A stretch of DNA of 7,734 nucleotides from positions 1 to 7,734 of the forward strand of contig JAILQA010000168.1 of the NCBI GenBank assembly GCA_024699205.1, written 5' to 3'. Made by a program: the position numbers and the translations under genes. The notes below the pieces were generated by a model. The model was not told where the DNA came from and searched no databases. It saw only the letters and a program-made list of their open reading frames with translations. Shown piece by piece: positions 6,188 to 7,734 of the stretch. The stretch is from Treponema sp. (GTDB lineage: Bacteria > Spirochaetota > Spirochaetia > Treponematales > Treponemataceae). Position 1 is the first letter of the stretch; each line of letters begins with the position of its first letter.

Positions 6188-7087
6188 TTAAGATTTTCTT
6201 TTCCAGATTACATCAAGAGTTCCGGGTTCTGCAGAAGAACCTGCCGGAATAAGTGTTGATTTTATTCCCGAAAGGGTATTGTCGTCATTTGCCTGTAGTA
6301 TCCATTTAATAGGTTTTGCATTTACCGCTTCTTTTAAGGCCAGCTCTCTGGAAATTTCTGTAAAAAACGAAGCATTTGCTTTGCCGCTTTGAGTTATGAT
6401 TATGTTTTGAGCAGCACCCGAATTTTGAATTTCTACGGTTATGTTCATGGAAGCTCCGTTTTTAAAAATTACAAAGCCTCGTCCGCCCCTCATAATGACA
6501 ATTTTATCTATTGAATCTTCGCCACTCCAGGTGCCCGATAAAAATTCTGTAGATTGAACCTTAGCCGTTGCTTTTGGTTCTGTTTGTGCTGCAGAAGAGC
6601 TTTGCACAGAGCCGCCACCGGAAAGCAGGGTAGTAATTGTGTTTTGAAGATTAGTCTTTGGTTCCATAAGGATTTTGTAAAAGGAATCATACTCTTTTGC
6701 TTCGGAAAAAACTGCCTTTCTTGAATTATCATAAAGACTTATTGTGGAAATCCATTTACCGGTATTTTCTACTTTAGATATTACGGCATAAAGCGAAAGC
6801 TTTGAATCGCTGAAACTTTCTGCAGAAGGAATTGCCTGCATTTTTACATCTGTGCGTTTGTCCTGTACTGTATAGGAATTAATTTCGCAAAGCTGGGTGT
6901 AATACAGATCACTGGTCATTCTGGACATATTGTCATCTACATCATCTGCAACAATTCCGTAGTAATCAATTGAATATTTTGCCTGTGCAAAAACAGCCGG
7001 ACATAAAAGAAATAAGGTAAATACAAGGAGCGGGCCTTTTAGCGAGAAAGCTGAATTCAGTCTTTTGCTTATCTTGTATATATTCAA
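6188..7087 (-). CDS. Exported protein of unknown function with a C-terminal GTWSG-type domain
   Basis: A 299-residue protein. The N-terminus is basic (KISKR), followed by a hydrophobic core (about 18-33) and a signal peptidase I site at VFA|QA (after residue 34) or AQA|K. A periplasmic or surface location is likely. The mature protein has an N-terminal domain (about 37-155), a Ser/Gly/Ala-rich linker (about 156-178) and a C-terminal beta-rich domain starting LSGTWSGED (183-191) and ending LDVIWKRKS. The GTWSG start followed by strands resembles small lipocalin-like or copper-resistance-type barrels, but I cannot name a family. The start is TTG at 7087-7085, one base after the smpB stop, with AAGGGG (7098-7093) 5 bases upstream; the next Met (53) would lose the signal peptide. 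It is probably co-transcribed with smpB. Confidence 0.83.
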   Translation of the reverse strand: MNIYKISKRLNSAFSLKGPLLVFTLFLLCPAVFAQAKYSIDYYGIVADDVDDNMSRMTSDLYYTQLCEINSYTVQDKRTDVKMQAIPSAESFSDSKLSLYAVISKVENTGKWISTISLYDNSRKAVFSEAKEYDSFYKILMEPKTNLQNTITTLLSGGGSVQSSSAAQTEPKATAKVQSTEFLSGTWSGEDSIDKIVIMRGGRGFVIFKNGASMNITVEIQNSGAAQNIIITQSGKANASFFTEISRELALKEAVNAKPIKWILQANDDNTLSGIKSTLIPAGSSAEPGTLDVIWKRKS

Positions 7088-7088
7088 A

Positions 7089-7553
7089 TTATCCCCTTAG
7101 CTTTGAAGAAAACTCCCTTTGCAGCTCACGGTTTATATCCCTGTTCTTAATGGTTTCCCGTTTGTCGTACTGTTTCTTTCCTTTACAAATACCAAGTGTT
7201 ACTTTAACACGTCCATCCTTAAGATAAACATCTAAAGGTATCAAAGTGTAACCTTTTTCGTCAACTTTTCTTGTAATTCTTTTAATTTCTTCTTTATGAA
7301 GTAAAAGCTTTTTTGGTCTGTCCGGGTTATGATTAAAGATAGAAGAAAAGGAATATTCAGAGATACGGAAATTTTTAAGAAAGACTTCTCCATTTTTAAT
7401 TTCTGCAAAACCATCCGGATACGAAATGCTGCCGTTTTTTACGGATTTAACTTCTGTGCCTTCCAGAACAATTCCGCATTCATACGAGTCTTCAATAAAA
7501 TAGTCAAAGCGTGCCTTTCTGTTTTCTGAAATCACTTTTTTTCTTTCAGACAT
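7089..7553 (-). CDS. smpB: SsrA-binding protein SmpB
   Basis: SmpB binds tmRNA (SsrA) and delivers it to stalled ribosomes for trans-translation. The 154-residue length is normal. Family landmarks appear in order: VISENRKARFDYFIEDSYECGIVL as an N-terminal block (about 8-31), GTEVKSVKNG (32-41), a central HNPDRPKKLLLHKEEIK (74-90), VDEKGYTLIPLDVYLKDGRVKVTLG (97-121), and the C-terminal GKKQYDKRETIKNRD (125-139), which leads into the tail that enters the ribosome. The common LR-x-G form is VKNG here, a mild variation. The ATG has no Shine-Dalgarno site, and a strong -10 box ends 8 bases upstream, so the mRNA may be leaderless. It is the first gene of a two-gene unit with the exported protein (1-base gap). 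The tmRNA gene is not in the window. Confidence 0.97.
   Translation of the reverse strand: MSERKKVISENRKARFDYFIEDSYECGIVLEGTEVKSVKNGSISYPDGFAEIKNGEVFLKNFRISEYSFSSIFNHNPDRPKKLLLHKEEIKRITRKVDEKGYTLIPLDVYLKDGRVKVTLGICKGKKQYDKRETIKNRDINRELQREFSSKLRG
7093..7098 (-). promoter_or_regulatory. Shine-Dalgarno site that fixes the TTG start at 7087
   Basis: AAGGGG, inside the last codons of smpB, lies 5 bases before TTG (7087-7085). It supports the non-ATG start that gives a complete signal peptide. Confidence 0.65.
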
Positions 7554-7561
7554 ATCAAATA

Positions 7562-7590
7562 ATTATAAACCATCAAAAAAAGCTTTTCAA
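7562..7590 (-). promoter_or_regulatory. smpB promoter, predicted leaderless start
   Basis: On the minus strand TTGAAA (7590-7585), a 17-base spacer and a perfect TATAAT (7567-7562) form a near-consensus promoter. Only 8 bases (T, then ATTTGAT) separate the -10 from ATG at 7553, so the expected transcription start is at or within a base or two of the A of ATG. Confidence 0.65.
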
Positions 7591-7615
7591 GTTACTTTTT
7601 GCTCAATAATATTAT

Positions 7616-7644
7616 TTGAAATAATCTATTTTTTGTGCTATTTT
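7616..7644 (+). promoter_or_regulatory. Promoter for the gene at 7651, extended -10
   Basis: TTGAAA (7616-7621), a 17-base spacer and TATTTT (7639-7644), preceded by TGC (7636-7638, extended -10). Six bases separate it from ATG at 7651, so this transcript would also start at or beside the ATG. The -35 is separated from the divergent smpB -35 by 25 bases (7591-7615) that include the palindrome-rich AATAATATTATT (7605-7616). Confidence 0.45.
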
Positions 7645-7650
7645 ATTATT

Positions 7651-7734
7651 ATGAACAGGCAATTGTATGAATATTCTTATGAATTTAAAAAGTGTGCGTC
7701 GTTTCCGCTGCTTTTTAAATTCATAAGAATATTC
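7651..7734 (+). CDS. Start of a gene divergent from smpB, possibly signal peptidase I; truncated by window end
   Basis: Twenty-eight codons are visible, beginning MNRQLYEYSYEFKK. A Tyr/charged, polar start of this kind before a membrane anchor would suit a treponemal signal peptidase I (LepB). I recall that smpB and the signal peptidase I gene are neighbours in T. pallidum, but no catalytic motif is in view, so this is only a guess. There is no Shine-Dalgarno site. The last 24 bases are the exact reverse complement of codons 7-14, so the residues from about 21 (LFKFIRIF) may be artefactual. Shifting frame by one base after KK gives VRRFRCF, a more usual basic run before a membrane segment, but that frame meets TAA inside the right arm. 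Confidence 0.4.
   Translation, partial: MNRQLYEYSYEFKKCASFPLLFKFIRIF
7669..7734. repeat. Perfect 24-bp inverted repeat with 18-base loop, ending at the last base
   Basis: Left arm 7669-7692 (GAATATTC... to ...AAAAAG) and right arm 7711-7734 (CTTTTT... to ...GAATATTC) are exact reverse complements over all 24 bases; the loop is 7693-7710. The right arm ends with the window, so the true arm may be longer. It is not terminator-like: it lies in the first codons of a gene and nothing follows it. Confidence 0.9.

Noticed and set aside
6180..6200. Bidirectional terminator between the convergent genes
   Set aside because: Only a short AT-rich near-palindrome (AATCTAATTAAGATT), with no GC stem or T-run.
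6508..6732. Minus-strand 74-codon open frame
   Set aside because: Out-of-frame shadow inside the exported-protein gene, with no ribosome site.
6989..7004. Possible lipoprotein lipobox at Cys29 of the exported protein
   Set aside because: The residues before Cys are F-L-L, not the small residue expected at -1 even for relaxed spirochete lipoboxes. VFA|QA a few residues later is a good signal peptidase I site.
7329..7529. Plus-strand 66-codon open frame
   Set aside because: Antisense to smpB, whose identity is secure.
7554..7650. tmRNA (ssrA) or small RNA gene near smpB
   Set aside because: The 97-base spacer is AT-rich promoter DNA with no tRNA-like acceptor or GC-rich structure.
1..7734. 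CRISPR array, insertion sequence, phage or defence genes
   Set aside because: No regularly spaced repeats, transposase or integrase motifs, or defence domains were seen on either strand. The only strong inverted repeat is the terminal one, and it has no element between its arms.

Overview
The window is AT-rich DNA that looks like a host-associated or oral-type spirochete, most probably a Treponema. This rests on protein character rather than any rRNA or marker gene. The clues are a tandem pair of DUF115/Maf-type (MptE-like) proteins, a long Asp/Glu-rich protein whose central block reads like an acidic motif I associate with treponemes, and smpB divergent from a gene in the position where I recall the signal peptidase I gene in T. 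pallidum. Genus assignment is an inference.

Region 1 (1-5542, minus strand) is one apparent operon of four genes, read right to left. First is an 805-residue, highly acidic, mostly disordered protein with a good promoter and Shine-Dalgarno site. Next is a 282-residue protein of unknown function, coupled by TAATG. Then comes a 497-residue DUF115 protein with a TTG start, 21 bases further on. Last is a second DUF115 protein that overlaps it by 11 bases and runs off the left edge. DUF115 proteins are linked to flagellin glycosylation in other bacteria, so a flagellar modification role is the most natural guess. No flagellar gene lies in the window.

Region 2 (5543-5689) is a divergent intergenic promoter region. 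Region 3 (5690-6187, plus) is an FtsB/DivIC-like cell-division protein with an extra C-terminal membrane segment. Its stop codon touches the stop codon of a convergent two-gene unit (6188-7553, minus): smpB followed by an exported protein of unknown function with a TTG start.

Region 4 (7554-7650) holds back-to-back divergent promoters for smpB and for a partial gene at 7651 (possibly lepB). Both -10 hexamers sit so close to the ATG that leaderless transcripts are predicted. The window ends in a perfect 24-base inverted repeat whose right arm finishes on the last base. It is either a strong hairpin in the first codons of that gene or a fold-back assembly artefact.

I found no rRNA, tRNA, tmRNA, CRISPR array, insertion sequence or phage gene. 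No gene-free stretch exceeds 150 bases. Nothing here is clearly a new system. The least explained items are the acidic protein with its operon partners and the terminal inverted repeat.
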